In this document: piece after piece, positions 27,644 through 38,164 of the stretch
Position numbering within the stretch: the stretch's first letter is position 1
Layout: every line of letters starts with the position of its first letter
NCBI GenBank assembly: GCA_022845895.1
Contig: AP025573.1
Coordinates: forward strand, 2,080,501-2,144,500
Length of the DNA: 64,000 bases
Direction of reading: 5' to 3'
From: Lachnospiraceae bacterium
GTDB taxonomy: Bacteria > Bacillota > Clostridia > Lachnospirales > Lachnospiraceae
Position numbers and translations under genes: made by a program
The notes under the pieces: generated by a model
What the model was told of the DNA's origin: nothing
Seen by the model: only the letters and a program-made list of their open reading frames with translations
Databases searched by the model: none

Positions 27644-28927
27644 ATGAAAATAGTAGGTTTGATTACGGAATACAACCCGTTTCACAACGGGCATTTATAC
27701 CATATAGAGAAGGCAAAAGAGATTACAGGAGCAGACGCCGCCATCGTCGTCATGAGCGGAAATTATGTACAGAGAGGTGCTCCTGCCATCATGCCAAAGC
27801 ATCTGCGGGCCGAAGTGGCGCTGGAAGCAGGTGTGCCGGTCGTGATGGAGCTCCCGGTCTGCTTTGCCACAGGCAGCGCCGAATACTTTGCGGCAGGTGC
27901 CGTATCTCTGTTTGAGCAGCTTGGCTGCGTCGATTCGATCTGCTTTGGAAGCGAATGCGGCGATTACGCCAGATTAGAACAGATTGCGCATGTAGTCGCG
28001 GACGAACCGGAAGAATATAAGTTCTCACTTCAGGAAGGGCTGCGCAAAGGTCTTTCCTTTCCCCGCGCCCGCCAGCTGGCACTGAAGGCCTGCCTCAGGG
28101 ACGACTCCCTTGATGCCGTGCTGGAACAGCCGAACAACATCCTCGGCATAGAATATATCAAGGCACTGTACCTGAAGAATAGCCCCATTAAGACATACAC
28201 GATCAAGCGCATGGTATCCGGGTATCACGACGAATCCCTCTCGGAGAACTACAGCTCCGCGTCGGCCATCCGTAAGCTCCTTGCCTATGCCAGCAACTCC
28301 ATCCACCTAGAGGAGGAAGGCATGTTTGACGAACCGGTCATGTCTGAGGTGCTGACACGGCTCGAAGGCCAGGTCCCTCCTTCCTGCATAAGGCTTCTGG
28401 AGGAGACCCACCGTACGAGGTATCCAATCTATTCCAACGACTTCTCCCTCTTGTTAAAGTATAAGCTGCTGACAGAGACGAAGGACACGCTTGTCAAATA
28501 CGTAGATATCACCGAAGACCTGGCAAACCGCATCATGAACCATGCCAATGATTTCATCACCTTCGACCAGTTCTGCGACCTTCTGAAGACAAGGGATATG
28601 ACTTACACCCGGATAAGCAGAAGCCTGTTCCACATACTGCTCGGCATCACGAAATATGATATGCTCTCCTGCAGGGAAGACGGATACTGCCATTATGCGC
28701 ACATCCTCGGATTCCGCAAAGACGCGGCCAATGTTCTCACCCACTTGAAAGCACATTCCAAAGTACCCCTGGTCACGAAGCTGACCCAGGCGGATTCCCT
28801 GAGCGATACCGGCAGCCGAATGCTGACGCAGGACATCTTTGCATCTAACTTGTATGAGGCAATCATAACGAACAAGTTCAAGCTGCCCTTTGTAAACGAA
28901 TATGAGCAGTCCATCGTCATCTTATGA
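27644..28927 (+). CDS. tmcAL: tRNA(Met) cytidine acetate ligase TmcAL (YlbM type)
   Basis: ATP-dependent ligase that acetylates the wobble cytidine of elongator tRNA(Met) using acetate; 427 residues. A nucleotidyltransferase fold starts with VGLITEYNPFHNGHLYHI (HxGH-like HNGH motif), followed by VMSGNYVQRGAP and a conserved C-terminal half with CFGSECGD. The start at 27644 has AAGGAG; the longer frame from 27584 overlaps the promoter. It is divergent from mgtE and stands alone. Confidence 0.92.
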   Translation: MKIVGLITEYNPFHNGHLYHIEKAKEITGADAAIVVMSGNYVQRGAPAIMPKHLRAEVALEAGVPVVMELPVCFATGSAEYFAAGAVSLFEQLGCVDSICFGSECGDYARLEQIAHVVADEPEEYKFSLQEGLRKGLSFPRARQLALKACLRDDSLDAVLEQPNNILGIEYIKALYLKNSPIKTYTIKRMVSGYHDESLSENYSSASAIRKLLAYASNSIHLEEEGMFDEPVMSEVLTRLEGQVPPSCIRLLEETHRTRYPIYSNDFSLLLKYKLLTETKDTLVKYVDITEDLANRIMNHANDFITFDQFCDLLKTRDMTYTRISRSLFHILLGITKYDMLSCREDGYCHYAHILGFRKDAANVLTHLKAHSKVPLVTKLTQADSLSDTGSRMLTQDIFASNLYEAIITNKFKLPFVNEYEQSIVIL

Positions 28928-28965
28928 TCTTATATAACGGACGGGGCGTACAGTGTGCGAAGATT

Positions 28966-29823
28966 CTATCTTTCCACCACTCTGCTGCAGGCGACCGCAA
29001 GTGCTCCCGGTCCGATATGGCAGGCCACGCTTAAGGACAGCTTGTCCATGTGGACGTCATATCCCGGGAACTTTGCCTCGATCTCTTCCTTCCACGCATG
29101 CGCCTCTTCTTCCTGACACGTATAGGCAGCTTCCAGATTGACCCTCCTGCCTTTGAACCGCTCTTCTATATCCTTCTCCATGGCATTCAGCATCGTACGC
29201 TTCGCCGCTTTTAATCCGCGTACTTTCGCATATGCGTCCAGCTTCTCCCCCTGAATCTGAAGGACCGGCTTCAGGTTCAGCACCGTGCCAAGGGCTGCCG
29301 CAGCCGGGGTTATGCGCCCGCCTTTCCTTAAGTATTTCAGCGTATCCACCGTGATATAGATGCTCGCTTCCAGCCGTTCCCTCATAAGCACATCCTCAAT
29401 CTCAGATGCCGTCATGCCGCGGCGTACCATCTCCACCGCGTCCAGCGCAGACTGGCGCTGCGTGACCGATACCCTCTGGTTATCGATTACGTGCACCTTG
29501 CCGTCAAATTCCTTAGAGAGCATCTTCGCCGTCTCACAGGAACTGCTCAGCCCGCTGGACATAGGGATATGGATGATTTCATCGTACTCGGACAGCAGTT
29601 CCTCCCACAGTTCCATCACGTCTGCCGGAGACGGCTGTGAAGTGGATATCTCCGCATCTTCCGCAAGCTTCTGATAGAATTCTTCCTGGCTGAGCGTTAT
29701 ATCCTCATAGAACAGCTCTCCGCTGATATAAAATGGCATCGGCAATATCCGGATGCCCCGCTTCTTTCCTTCTTCCTGTGTGATTCCACTGTTACTGTCT
29801 GTCACAACTGCTACTTTTCCCAT
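28966..29823 (-). CDS. DegV family fatty-acid-binding protein
   Basis: A 285-residue EDD-fold protein. DegV/FakB proteins bind a single fatty acid for phosphorylation by FakA. It begins VAVVTDSNSGIT, has STSQPSPADV and the lipid-contact IPMSSGLSSSCETAK, and VDTLKYLRKGGRI in the second half. No fakA kinase is in the window. It is 12 bp after the UPF0210 gene, likely in the same unit. Confidence 0.92.
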   Translation of the reverse strand: MGKVAVVTDSNSGITQEEGKKRGIRILPMPFYISGELFYEDITLSQEEFYQKLAEDAEISTSQPSPADVMELWEELLSEYDEIIHIPMSSGLSSSCETAKMLSKEFDGKVHVIDNQRVSVTQRQSALDAVEMVRRGMTASEIEDVLMRERLEASIYITVDTLKYLRKGGRITPAAAALGTVLNLKPVLQIQGEKLDAYAKVRGLKAAKRTMLNAMEKDIEERFKGRRVNLEAAYTCQEEEAHAWKEEIEAKFPGYDVHMDKLSLSVACHIGPGALAVACSRVVER

Positions 29824-29835
29824 TTATTTACCTCG

Positions 29836-31200
29836 CTAATTTTTAAAACTGTGTATCGGTGCCGGAATCCTTCCTTTTCGATTCACGAACCTGCTGCAGT
29901 CAAATTCATTGACCGGCATAATCGGAGCATATCCGAGCAGGCCTCCGAATTCCGCCGTATCTCCTACATCCTTGCCGATTACCGGTATGAGACGAACTGC
30001 TGTCGTCTTCTGGTTGACCATGCCGATTGCCATCTCATCCGCGATAATGCCTGAGATGGTAGACGCCTTCGTCTTGCCGGGGACCGCTATCATATCAAGA
30101 CCCACGGAACAGACGCAGGTCATCGCTTCCAGCTTCTCCAGCGTGAGCGCTCCTGCATTTACCGCGTCAATCATCCCCTGGTCTTCGCTCACCGGTATAA
30201 AAGCACCGCTTAAGCCTCCCACATAAGAAGATGCCATGACACCGCCCTTTTTAACCTGGTCATTCAGCATGGCAAGGGCTGCCGTCGTACCCGGAGCACC
30301 TGTCCGCTCCAGACCAATTTCTTCCAGAATCTCGGCCACGCTGTCCCCTACGGACGGGGTCGGCGCCAGTGACAGGTCTACGATGCCGAACGGTATGCCC
30401 ATCCGCCTGGAAGCTTCTCCTGCGACAAGCTGGCCCACTCGCGTCACCTTAAATGCCGTCTTCTTGATCGTCTCGCACAGCTCTTCAAATCCTCTGCCGC
30501 GTACCTGCTCGATGGCATGTTTCACTACACCGGGTCCGCTGACTCCTACATTGATAACCGCGTCACCTTCTGTGACCCCGAGAAATGCCCCTGCCATAAA
30601 CGGATTGTCATCGGGTGCGTTGCAGAATATGACGAGCTTGGCGCAGCCGAGGGAGTCGTGCTCTTTCGTGGCCTCCGCCGTCTCCCTGACCACCTCTCCG
30701 CACAGGCGGACCGCATCCATATTGATTCCCGTCCTCGTAGAGCCGACATTCACAGAGCTGCATACCCGCTCCGTACATGCCAGTGCCTGAGGAATGGAAC
30801 GGATTAGAGCCTCATCGCTCTTTGTCATCGCTTTGGATACAAGCGCGGAATACCCGCCTATAAAGTTGACTCCCACTTCCTTAGCAGCCTTATCCAGCGT
30901 ACGGGCCAGCGTAACAAAGTCTTCTTCCGTCTTGCACGCTGCGCTGCCGACCAGCGCCGCAGGCGTGACAGATATTCTCTTATTTACGATTGGTATCCCA
31001 TATTCCCTCTCAATCTGCTCTCCGGTAGAGACGAGGTGTTCTGCCGTGGAAGTAATCTTCCTGTAGATTTTTTCGTTGAGCGCTTCCAGATCGGAATCGA
31101 TGCAATCCATAAGGCTGATGCCAAGCGTAATCGTCCTTACGTCCAAATTCTCCTGTTCTATCATCTGGTTCGTCTCGTTGACTTCATATATGTTGATCAT
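29836..31200 (-). CDS. UPF0210 / PFL family protein
   Basis: Conserved 454-residue protein of unknown function found next to a small ACT-domain protein in many Firmicutes. Recognisable stretches are [17 protein letters not shown] near the N terminus, [29 protein letters not shown] and [12 protein letters not shown] near the C terminus. No signal peptide or membrane segment. The ACT gene lies 30 bp upstream, the normal pairing, which suggests amino-acid-controlled activity of an unknown enzyme. Confidence 0.92.
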   Translation of the reverse strand: MINIYEVNETNQMIEQENLDVRTITLGISLMDCIDSDLEALNEKIYRKITSTAEHLVSTGEQIEREYGIPIVNKRISVTPAALVGSAACKTEEDFVTLARTLDKAAKEVGVNFIGGYSALVSKAMTKSDEALIRSIPQALACTERVCSSVNVGSTRTGINMDAVRLCGEVVRETAEATKEHDSLGCAKLVIFCNAPDDNPFMAGAFLGVTEGDAVINVGVSGPGVVKHAIEQVRGRGFEELCETIKKTAFKVTRVGQLVAGEASRRMGIPFGIVDLSLAPTPSVGDSVAEILEEIGLERTGAPGTTAALAMLNDQVKKGGVMASSYVGGLSGAFIPVSEDQGMIDAVNAGALTLEKLEAMTCVCSVGLDMIAVPGKTKASTISGIIADEMAIGMVNQKTTAVRLIPVIGKDVGDTAEFGGLLGYAPIMPVNEFDCSRFVNRKGRIPAPIHSFKN

Positions 31201-31230
31201 GGGCTGTCTTCCTGTCCTTTCTGCCTTTGC

Positions 31231-31503
31231 TTATAATCGATGCATCTTTTCAAATATCTCTTCTCTCTGACAGTGGATCGTCACTCCGATTCCAAGCCCT
31301 ACTTCTTCCAGCTCCTTCGAGACGGCTGCAATCTCTTTTGTAGCATTTGTCACGTCAACGACAGCCATCATGTTAAAATATCCGTTCACGATCGTCTGGG
31401 AGATGTCCAGCACATTGATGTTCGTCCCTGCAAGGTAAGTGCATACTCTGGCTATGATGCCCACGGTGTCTTTTCCAACTACTGTAATGATACATTTCTT
31501 CAT
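31231..31503 (-). CDS. ACT domain protein (UPF0237)
   Basis: A 90-residue single ACT domain, beginning KKCIITVVGKDTVGIIARVC with a DISQTIVNGYF strand. Such domains bind amino acids and regulate partner enzymes; the consistent partner is the UPF0210 protein encoded next. Ligand unknown. Confidence 0.92.
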   Translation of the reverse strand: MKKCIITVVGKDTVGIIARVCTYLAGTNINVLDISQTIVNGYFNMMAVVDVTNATKEIAAVSKELEEVGLGIGVTIHCQREEIFEKMHRL

Positions 31504-31521
31504 GGTCTTCCTCCTGTCTTC

Positions 31522-32319
31522 CTATACTGTTATGATTTCTGATACCGTATCCCTCTTGGCTACCATCACCGGGATATCTTCTCCTTTATAAGGATTGTCC
31601 CCGAGGCTGACTTCCAGCTTGACCGTCTCATAGGCAAGTTCTTCATAATTGTTTTCCTTGCTCAGATGGCCAAGCATTACATATTTGAGATTGTCATGTA
31701 AGATATCACAAAGAAGCCGCCCTGACAATTCATTGGAAAGATGACCCTTCTCTCCCATTACTCTGCGTTTCAGCGGATAAGGATAAGGGCCTACCTCCAG
31801 CATGTGGATGTCATGGTTTGCCTCAAGAAGCACTGCGTCAAGCTCTTTCAGATGCTCTACCGTGTATGCGTCATATTTGCCGAGATCGGTGGCGACAGCA
31901 ACCGCCTTATCGCCATCTTCAATTCGGTAGCCGGAAGGCTGCCGCGCATCGTGCGAGATGGCAAATGGCCGTATGTCCAGGCTGCCGAGTGAAAATGCTC
32001 CGTCTATATCTATCTCATGCAGCAGGCCTTCGGGCATTCTGCCGATGCTGTTCGTGCACCGGATTCCTTCTATCGTCCCGGCCGTGGCATAGATTGGCAC
32101 TTCGTATTTTCTGCTGAATACGCCAAGCCCCTGTATATGGTCGATATGCTCATGGGTGATGAGGATGCCTCTGATCTCATCCCCCTTGATTCCAAGCGTA
32201 TGTAATCCTGCATCTATCCTTTTTTTACTGATTCCGGTATCTACGAGCAGATGCGTATCGTCATCCCCCACATAGATACAGTTCCCGCTGCTCCCGCTAG
32301 CTATGCTGCATAGTCTCAT
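31522..32319 (-). CDS. MBL-fold metallo-hydrolase (YycJ/WalJ type)
   Basis: A 265-residue metallo-beta-lactamase-fold hydrolase with the metal site THEHIDH (about 55-61), ISHDARQ, ATDLGKYD and the late LGHLSKENN. It resembles YycJ/WalJ, an exonuclease tied to cell-envelope and DNA-repair phenotypes in Bacillus, but no walRK genes are here. The ATG at 32319 (MRLCSIASGSSGN) has GGAG; an in-frame start lies at 32340. Confidence 0.88.
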   Translation of the reverse strand: MRLCSIASGSSGNCIYVGDDDTHLLVDTGISKKRIDAGLHTLGIKGDEIRGILITHEHIDHIQGLGVFSRKYEVPIYATAGTIEGIRCTNSIGRMPEGLLHEIDIDGAFSLGSLDIRPFAISHDARQPSGYRIEDGDKAVAVATDLGKYDAYTVEHLKELDAVLLEANHDIHMLEVGPYPYPLKRRVMGEKGHLSNELSGRLLCDILHDNLKYVMLGHLSKENNYEELAYETVKLEVSLGDNPYKGEDIPVMVAKRDTVSEIITV

Positions 32320-32369
32320 GTATGTATACACTCCTGTCATTTAATATGTCTGGATATCTGATATCCGGA

Positions 32370-32963
32370 TTACCAAAGATTCCGGACCATCTCATCCAGC
32401 TGTATCTTCGTCTCCTCGAAAATGCCGCTGTTATCGATAACCCTGTCGCAGTTCCTGAGGAATGCCTCCTTGGGAAGCTGCGATGCGATAATATCATCTA
32501 CCTTCTCTGCGTCATATCCTCTTGCGTAGATCAGCCGCTTTTTCCTGATGGCATCCTCCACATAGACATACCATATCTCGTCGCAGATCTGCTCATAATG
32601 GTCGTCTAAGAGGAGGGCTGCCTCCAGGATAAAAAGGCTCGTATGCTTTCTCTCTTCCCTTCTTATTATCTTTCGTACCTCTTCCTTCACCGCAGGATGG
32701 ACGATTTTATTGAGGGCGGCGCGTTCTTTTTTATCGGTAAATATAATCTGCGCCAGCCTCTCTCTGTCCAGCTCTCCTCTGCCGTCCAGTATCTCCACGC
32801 CGAAGTGTTCGACAATTGCCCTGTGGCAGTCTGTCCCCTTCTTCTGGAGCTTTTTTGCCACCTCATCGGCCTGGCATACGGTAGCGCCGTACCTGTCATT
32901 CAAGTATTCCAGTATCTGTGTCTTTCCTGCTCCCACACCGCCTGTGATGCCTATAATCTTCAT
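32370..32963 (-). CDS. coaE: Dephospho-CoA kinase
   Basis: Last step of coenzyme A synthesis; 197 residues. The P-loop is GITGGVGAGKTQ (about 5-16), followed by CQADEVAKKL, the FVDVPLL-like LFILEAALLLDD and a lid with YVEDAIRKKRLIYARG. It starts 15 bp after polA, a common pairing in Firmicutes. Confidence 0.96.
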   Translation of the reverse strand: MKIIGITGGVGAGKTQILEYLNDRYGATVCQADEVAKKLQKKGTDCHRAIVEHFGVEILDGRGELDRERLAQIIFTDKKERAALNKIVHPAVKEEVRKIIRREERKHTSLFILEAALLLDDHYEQICDEIWYVYVEDAIRKKRLIYARGYDAEKVDDIIASQLPKEAFLRNCDRVIDNSGIFEETKIQLDEMVRNLW

Positions 32964-32977
32964 ATGTTATCCCTCTG

Positions 32978-35593
32978 CTATTTTGCTTCGTACCAGTTAT
33001 CTCCTGTATGCATATCTATTTCCAGCGGCACCTCCAGAGACGCCGCGTTCTCCATCTCTTCCCGGAGTATCGCCTTCACGTCCTCAAGCTCCGGCCTGAA
33101 CGCTTCTATGAGCAGCTCATCGTGTACCTGCAGGACGAGCCTCGACTTCATATGGTTCTCTTTCAGACGCCTGTTCACGCCTATCATCGCGATCTTCATG
33201 ATATCTGCCGCGGTACCCTGGATGGGGGCGTTCATGGCCACCCGCTCGCCGAACGACCGCTGCATGAAATTGCTGGAAGATAGTTCCGGCACAGGGCGCC
33301 TTCTCCCGAACAGGGTCACGACGTATCCCATCTCTTTGGCGTGCGCGACCGTATCGTCCAGGAATATCTTGATGCCCGGATACGTCTTAAAGTAATCGTC
33401 AATGTATGTTGCCGCTTCTTTTCTCGTGATGCTCAGATCCTGGCTCAGCCCAAATGAGCTGATACCGTATACGATGCCGAAATTGACCGCTTTCGCGTTC
33501 CTTCTCTGCAGGTCTGACACCTCTTCGAACGGTACATGGAATACCTGGGACGCGGTAATCCGGTGAATATCTTTCTGCTCCTTATATGCGTTGATGAGCT
33601 GTTCATCGCCGGAGCAGTGCGCCAGGACACGCAGTTCTATCTGGGAGTAGTCCGCGTCGATAAACACATATCCGTCCTCTGGGATAAACACCTTGCGGAT
33701 CAGCCTGCCAAGCTCCATCCGGATTGGAATGTTCTGCAGGTTCGGCTCCGTGCTGCTGATTCTTCCGGTCGCCGTAATCGTCTGGTTGAACTTGCCGTGG
33801 ATCCTCCCATCCTCGCTGATATAATTTGCAAGCCCGTCCGCATAAGTGGACTTGAGCTTCGTAAGCTGGCGGTATTCCAATATCTGAGCCACGACAGGAT
33901 AATCCGGCGCCAGCTTGTCAAGCACATCCGCTGCGGTCGAATAGCCGGTCTTTGTCTTTTTGCCGCCTTTCAGCCCCATCTTGTCAAACAAGATAACTCC
34001 AAGCTGCTTCGGGGAATTGATGTTGAATTCCTCTCCGGCCGTCTCGTAGATCTCTTTTTCCAGCTCTTCTATCTTGATTCCAAGCTGTTCTCCATAGAAT
34101 TTGAGTGCTTCCGCTTCAATCCTGACACCGCTGCGTTCCATATCGTACAAGGTGAACACAAGAGGCATCTCTATATCGGTGAACAGATGTCCCATCTGCT
34201 CTTCTTCCATCTTCCGGCGGAGTGGTTCTACCGCTGCGTAAGCCGTGTATGCCTCATAGCAGACCTTAACATAATCCTCTACCTTCTCTTCCAGCATAAG
34301 CCCAAGCTGTTCTCTCGCGACATCCTCATACGTATAGTCGTTCTTCAGCGGATTCAGAAGATAAGACGCTATCGTCACGTCAAAACATGCCAATGGGTCT
34401 GACACCGTAATATATTTCATCGCTTCCTTGATATCGAACATAGAGAATGTCCCTACGCTTGCGGACACTTCTTTCAGTTCTGCAAGCAGATATTCCATCG
34501 TGATACCGCCGCCGGCCCTGATGCAGAATATCTTGTCTTCCCCGTAGCAGAGCCCGATTCCTCCCGCGCCGGCCTGTCCGGCAAAAAGCGGCAGGGTATC
34601 CTTCGTATCCAGGAACACCGCGGCCCCTGCAAGCGCCGCATGCTTCGCCTCTTCCAATACCTTGCCGGCCTCTGCCGGTTCCGTAACCTCTCTGAAGCTG
34701 TCCTCCATAGAGTTTGACGGTGCTTTCACATCAAATTTGCCGAGCAGGTTCTTAAACTGCAACCGCTGGAACCATCCATAAGCTTCTTCTGTAAATACAT
34801 TCCCAAGCTCTGCCTCCTCCAACCTGAATTCTACATCCGCATCCACATCTATCTCTGCCAGCTTCCTGCTCATGACCGCCATATCCCAGTGCTCTTTGAG
34901 CGCTTTGGCGGCCCGGGGCGGCTTCAGCTCATCCACATGTTCATATGCATTTTCGATGGAGTGGTATTCGCTAATGATTTTTGTGGCGGTCTTTTCACCG
35001 ATGCTTGGAACGCCCGGAATATTATCGGAAGAATCGCCCATCAAGGCTTTCAGGTCGATAAACTCCGCCGGCGTCACCTGGTACCGCTCCTTTACATCTT
35101 CTGCATAATAGTCTTCTATCTCCGTTCTCCCCTGCTTCGTCTTAGGGATACGTATCTTCACATGTTCGGTCGCGAGCTGCAGAAGGTCCCTGTCCCCGCT
35201 GATGACAGCGACTTCCATCCCCTGCTCCCCGCACTGCTTTGATATCGTCCCGAGAAGGTCGTCAGCCTCCAGCCCCGCCTTCTCAATAATATTGATGCCC
35301 ATGGCTCTGAGTACGTCTTTTATGACAGGCACCTGCTGCCTGAGCTCTTCTGCCATCGGTTTTCTTGTCCCTTTGTATTCCGCGTACATCTCATGGCGGA
35401 AGGTCGGGGCGTGTACATCAAAGGCAACGGTCAGATACTCCGGTGCCTCCTCATCCAATATCTTAAACATAATATTCAGAAATCCATAGACGGCATTCGT
35501 GTGAAGGCCTTCTGAATTGGTCAGGTCGGGAAGACCGTAAAAAGCCCTGTTCAATATACTGTGTCCGTCTATCAATACGATTTTTTCAGCCAT
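32978..35593 (-). CDS. polA: DNA polymerase I
   Basis: Repair and Okazaki-fragment polymerase; 871 residues. The 5'-nuclease domain (about 1-290) has LIDGHSILNRAFY, SGDRDLLQL and GDSSDNIPGVPSIGEKTA. The central domain looks like a dead 3'-5' exonuclease: the first site reads FLDTKDTL where active enzymes have DxE. The polymerase domain (about 460-871) has DADYSQIELRVLAH, RRNAKAVNFGIVYG and the catalytic QVHDELLIEA. Start ATG at 35593 with GGAG. Confidence 0.97.
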   Translation of the reverse strand: MAEKIVLIDGHSILNRAFYGLPDLTNSEGLHTNAVYGFLNIMFKILDEEAPEYLTVAFDVHAPTFRHEMYAEYKGTRKPMAEELRQQVPVIKDVLRAMGINIIEKAGLEADDLLGTISKQCGEQGMEVAVISGDRDLLQLATEHVKIRIPKTKQGRTEIEDYYAEDVKERYQVTPAEFIDLKALMGDSSDNIPGVPSIGEKTATKIISEYHSIENAYEHVDELKPPRAAKALKEHWDMAVMSRKLAEIDVDADVEFRLEEAELGNVFTEEAYGWFQRLQFKNLLGKFDVKAPSNSMEDSFREVTEPAEAGKVLEEAKHAALAGAAVFLDTKDTLPLFAGQAGAGGIGLCYGEDKIFCIRAGGGITMEYLLAELKEVSASVGTFSMFDIKEAMKYITVSDPLACFDVTIASYLLNPLKNDYTYEDVAREQLGLMLEEKVEDYVKVCYEAYTAYAAVEPLRRKMEEEQMGHLFTDIEMPLVFTLYDMERSGVRIEAEALKFYGEQLGIKIEELEKEIYETAGEEFNINSPKQLGVILFDKMGLKGGKKTKTGYSTAADVLDKLAPDYPVVAQILEYRQLTKLKSTYADGLANYISEDGRIHGKFNQTITATGRISSTEPNLQNIPIRMELGRLIRKVFIPEDGYVFIDADYSQIELRVLAHCSGDEQLINAYKEQKDIHRITASQVFHVPFEEVSDLQRRNAKAVNFGIVYGISSFGLSQDLSITRKEAATYIDDYFKTYPGIKIFLDDTVAHAKEMGYVVTLFGRRRPVPELSSSNFMQRSFGERVAMNAPIQGTAADIMKIAMIGVNRRLKENHMKSRLVLQVHDELLIEAFRPELEDVKAILREEMENAASLEVPLEIDMHTGDNWYEAK

Positions 35594-35873
35594 ATACCGT
35601 TCTCCAATCTGCTAAACCTAACGTCAGCCTGCAACCGCGTGTGCGTTTGTAAACTGACGCTACTTTACTACTATACACCAAAGTTTCGTTTTTTAAAAGG
35701 CATAACCTTTTATTTCTTTCATCCTGTTTCTTTCATCCATCCGATTCCATCTTATCCCAAACAGCTTGTCACATTTCAAGCAATCTTATATAATTTATAT
35801 TGCAGGCATATTCATTATACAATATGATAGAGACAGATCCGGAAAATAAAAACGGTATAAAAGAGGGATATCT
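35594..35873 (+). promoter_or_regulatory. Divergent 280-bp intergenic region with the EAL-gene promoter
   Basis: For the plus-strand EAL gene: TTGCAG 35800-35805, 17-bp spacer, TATGAT 35823-35828, about 45 bp before the start. On the polA side an inverted repeat AACGTCAG / CTGACGCT frames about 26 bases (near 35622-35663), probably in the polA leader. No coding frame or riboswitch is seen. Confidence 0.55.
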
Positions 35874-38138
35874 ATGTTGAAGCACTTTAAGTCCCAGAGT
35901 CTAAGAAAGCAAATATCAGCCGCAGGTATACTTGGCATCGTCATCACTGTAATCCTGTCCATCATCAGTATCTTTTCCTATAAGAGCCTTAAGAATACGC
36001 AGGAGCAGGAAGCAAAACAATATTTGAACGAAGTCGTATCACAGTACAGGAATGCGATAGATATAAAAATTGACGGTAACCTCCAGACGCTGCGGGCACT
36101 GTCAACTTTTATTGAAAAAAGCGGAGATATAGGTCTTGTGCAGATTTTAGAACAGCTTCGGGCGGAAAGCAGGCAGAACGATTTTCTGAGGATGGGGTAT
36201 ATCATGTCTGACGGCACAGGCTATTTCATAGATACTGACGGCACTGAGCATTATGATATCGATGTCGGTGATGAATCTTTCATACAGAGGGCGCTCACAG
36301 GAGAAGACACCGTATCCGATACCCTGACTGATATCTTCTCAGGCGAGACGGTAAACTGCTATAGCGTTCCTGTCTATCTGGACGGTGCCGTCACAGGCGC
36401 TTTGACCGCAACCACGAGCTCCACAGCATTCTCCTCTATCATCGAGCAAAAGCTTTTCGGAGGGAATGCCTACACGCATATCATACGAAGCAACGGGGAC
36501 TATGTCGTCCGCTCGTCCCATGCTGTAATCCAGAAAGATATCAAGAATATCTTCGATGACGGAAAAGTATCGCCGGAAGACAGGGCTTATATCGAAAAGT
36601 CCGCCAAGTCCGGACAGAGCTCATTCTCTACTTTTGAATACAAGAATGAAAAATACTGGACGACTATCTTTCCGATTGGAATCAATGACTGGAATTTATT
36701 CTGTGTTGTTCCACAAGATTACCTGAGTGAGAATTTCGGTACGCTTATGACCGTCTTCATTGTAATTATGCTCTGTATTACCGCCCTGTTCTCCGTCCTT
36801 TTTTTGTACATCTATCATATCATCAAAAGGAGCAGGCAGGAGATAACAAAGCTTGCATACACAGATGTCCTCACCGGCTCGGACAACCGCAACAAATTCA
36901 TCCTGGAAATGCAGAGGCTCCTTAGCGACAACAGGAATTATGCCATGGTGCTTCTGAATATAAACGGATTTAAGTTTGTCAACGAATTCTATGGCTACGA
37001 AGCCGGCAACATGCTGCTGAAACATATCGCCACCGTGCTTGCTGACAATATCGGAGAACAGGAGCTCTGTTACCGGGACAATGCAGACCAGTTCGGCATG
37101 CTTCTTAGATGCCGCCGGAAAAAAGAGCTGGCCGAACGGCTGCGGTCGATCCAGGAGCAGATTCATAAGTTCCGGCTGAGCCGTAACCAGGATTATCATA
37201 TTCTATGCAATTTTGGAGTGATGATTATCGACGAGGGCAGCAAATCGGCCGTGAACACGGATTTCGATACTGTTATGAACGGCGCACTGCTTGCACTGGA
37301 AAGTGTGAAGGGCAATGAGATGGATTCCATCGCCTTCTACGACAGGCATCTGCACGAAAAAGCCGCCAGAAAGACGGAAATAGAGAACCGGATGTGGAAT
37401 GCGGTTGAGAATCATGAATTTATCATGTATCTCCAGCCAAAGTTCTCGTTGAAGACAGGACTCCTGCACAGCGCAGAGGCACTTGTGCGCTGGCAGCCCG
37501 GTGACGGGAAGATGATATATCCCGATGAGTTCATTCCAATATTTGAACAGAACGGGTTCATCACGAAGCTGGACATGTACATGCTGGAAGAAGCCTGCCG
37601 CTGCCTGGCGGACTGGGACAAAAGGGGATTCCCAGCAGTGCCCATCGCAGTGAATCAGTCACGTATCTTTTTCTATGATACGGAATATCTGAACAAGCTG
37701 GAGGAGATTGTCCGATTCTACGCTGTCAATCCATCTCTTATCATCTTGGAAGTGACGGAAACCGTTGCGATGAACAACCTGGAGCAGATCAAGACTGTCA
37801 TCGCCAGACTCCATTCCATGGGCTTTAAAGTGTCCATGGACGACTTCGGGAGCGGCTACTCTTCTCTCAATACGCTGCGGGAACTGCATGTCGACGAGAT
37901 TAAGCTGGACAGAGAATTCCTTTCTTTCCAGACAGAATCCGGCCGTGATGAGGCCATCATACGCAATGTCATACATCTGGCAAATGATCTGTCTGCCTCT
38001 ACTGTGGCCGAGGGAATCGAAACGGAACAACAGCTTGAATTTCTGAAATCCCTCTCCTGTGACATCGGTCAGGGATACTATTTCTGCAGGCCGGTTCCGG
38101 CAGCGGACTTCTTCCGGGCTGTAGCAAAGCTTAAGTAA
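35874..38138 (+). CDS. Membrane Cache / degenerate GGDEF / EAL protein, likely c-di-GMP phosphodiesterase
   Basis: A 754-residue sensor: membrane helix (about 17-38), extracytoplasmic Cache-like domain (about 40-285), second helix (about 290-315), GGDEF fold (about 330-485) and EAL domain (about 500-745). The GGDEF site reads DNADQF, so cyclase activity is unlikely. The EAL site looks complete: EALVRW, a metal Asn in VNQSRIF, LEVTET, MDDFGSGYSSL, DEIKLD and VAEGIE. I infer ligand-controlled c-di-GMP hydrolysis, perhaps with the GGDEF fold as GTP sensor. It is a single gene ending at the palindrome at 38165. Confidence 0.9.
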   Translation: MLKHFKSQSLRKQISAAGILGIVITVILSIISIFSYKSLKNTQEQEAKQYLNEVVSQYRNAIDIKIDGNLQTLRALSTFIEKSGDIGLVQILEQLRAESRQNDFLRMGYIMSDGTGYFIDTDGTEHYDIDVGDESFIQRALTGEDTVSDTLTDIFSGETVNCYSVPVYLDGAVTGALTATTSSTAFSSIIEQKLFGGNAYTHIIRSNGDYVVRSSHAVIQKDIKNIFDDGKVSPEDRAYIEKSAKSGQSSFSTFEYKNEKYWTTIFPIGINDWNLFCVVPQDYLSENFGTLMTVFIVIMLCITALFSVLFLYIYHIIKRSRQEITKLAYTDVLTGSDNRNKFILEMQRLLSDNRNYAMVLLNINGFKFVNEFYGYEAGNMLLKHIATVLADNIGEQELCYRDNADQFGMLLRCRRKKELAERLRSIQEQIHKFRLSRNQDYHILCNFGVMIIDEGSKSAVNTDFDTVMNGALLALESVKGNEMDSIAFYDRHLHEKAARKTEIENRMWNAVENHEFIMYLQPKFSLKTGLLHSAEALVRWQPGDGKMIYPDEFIPIFEQNGFITKLDMYMLEEACRCLADWDKRGFPAVPIAVNQSRIFFYDTEYLNKLEEIVRFYAVNPSLIILEVTETVAMNNLEQIKTVIARLHSMGFKVSMDDFGSGYSSLNTLRELHVDEIKLDREFLSFQTESGRDEAIIRNVIHLANDLSASTVAEGIETEQQLEFLKSLSCDIGQGYYFCRPVPAADFFRAVAKLK

Positions 38139-38164
38139 AGCGGGCGCCGGGCAGGAGATGGGTG

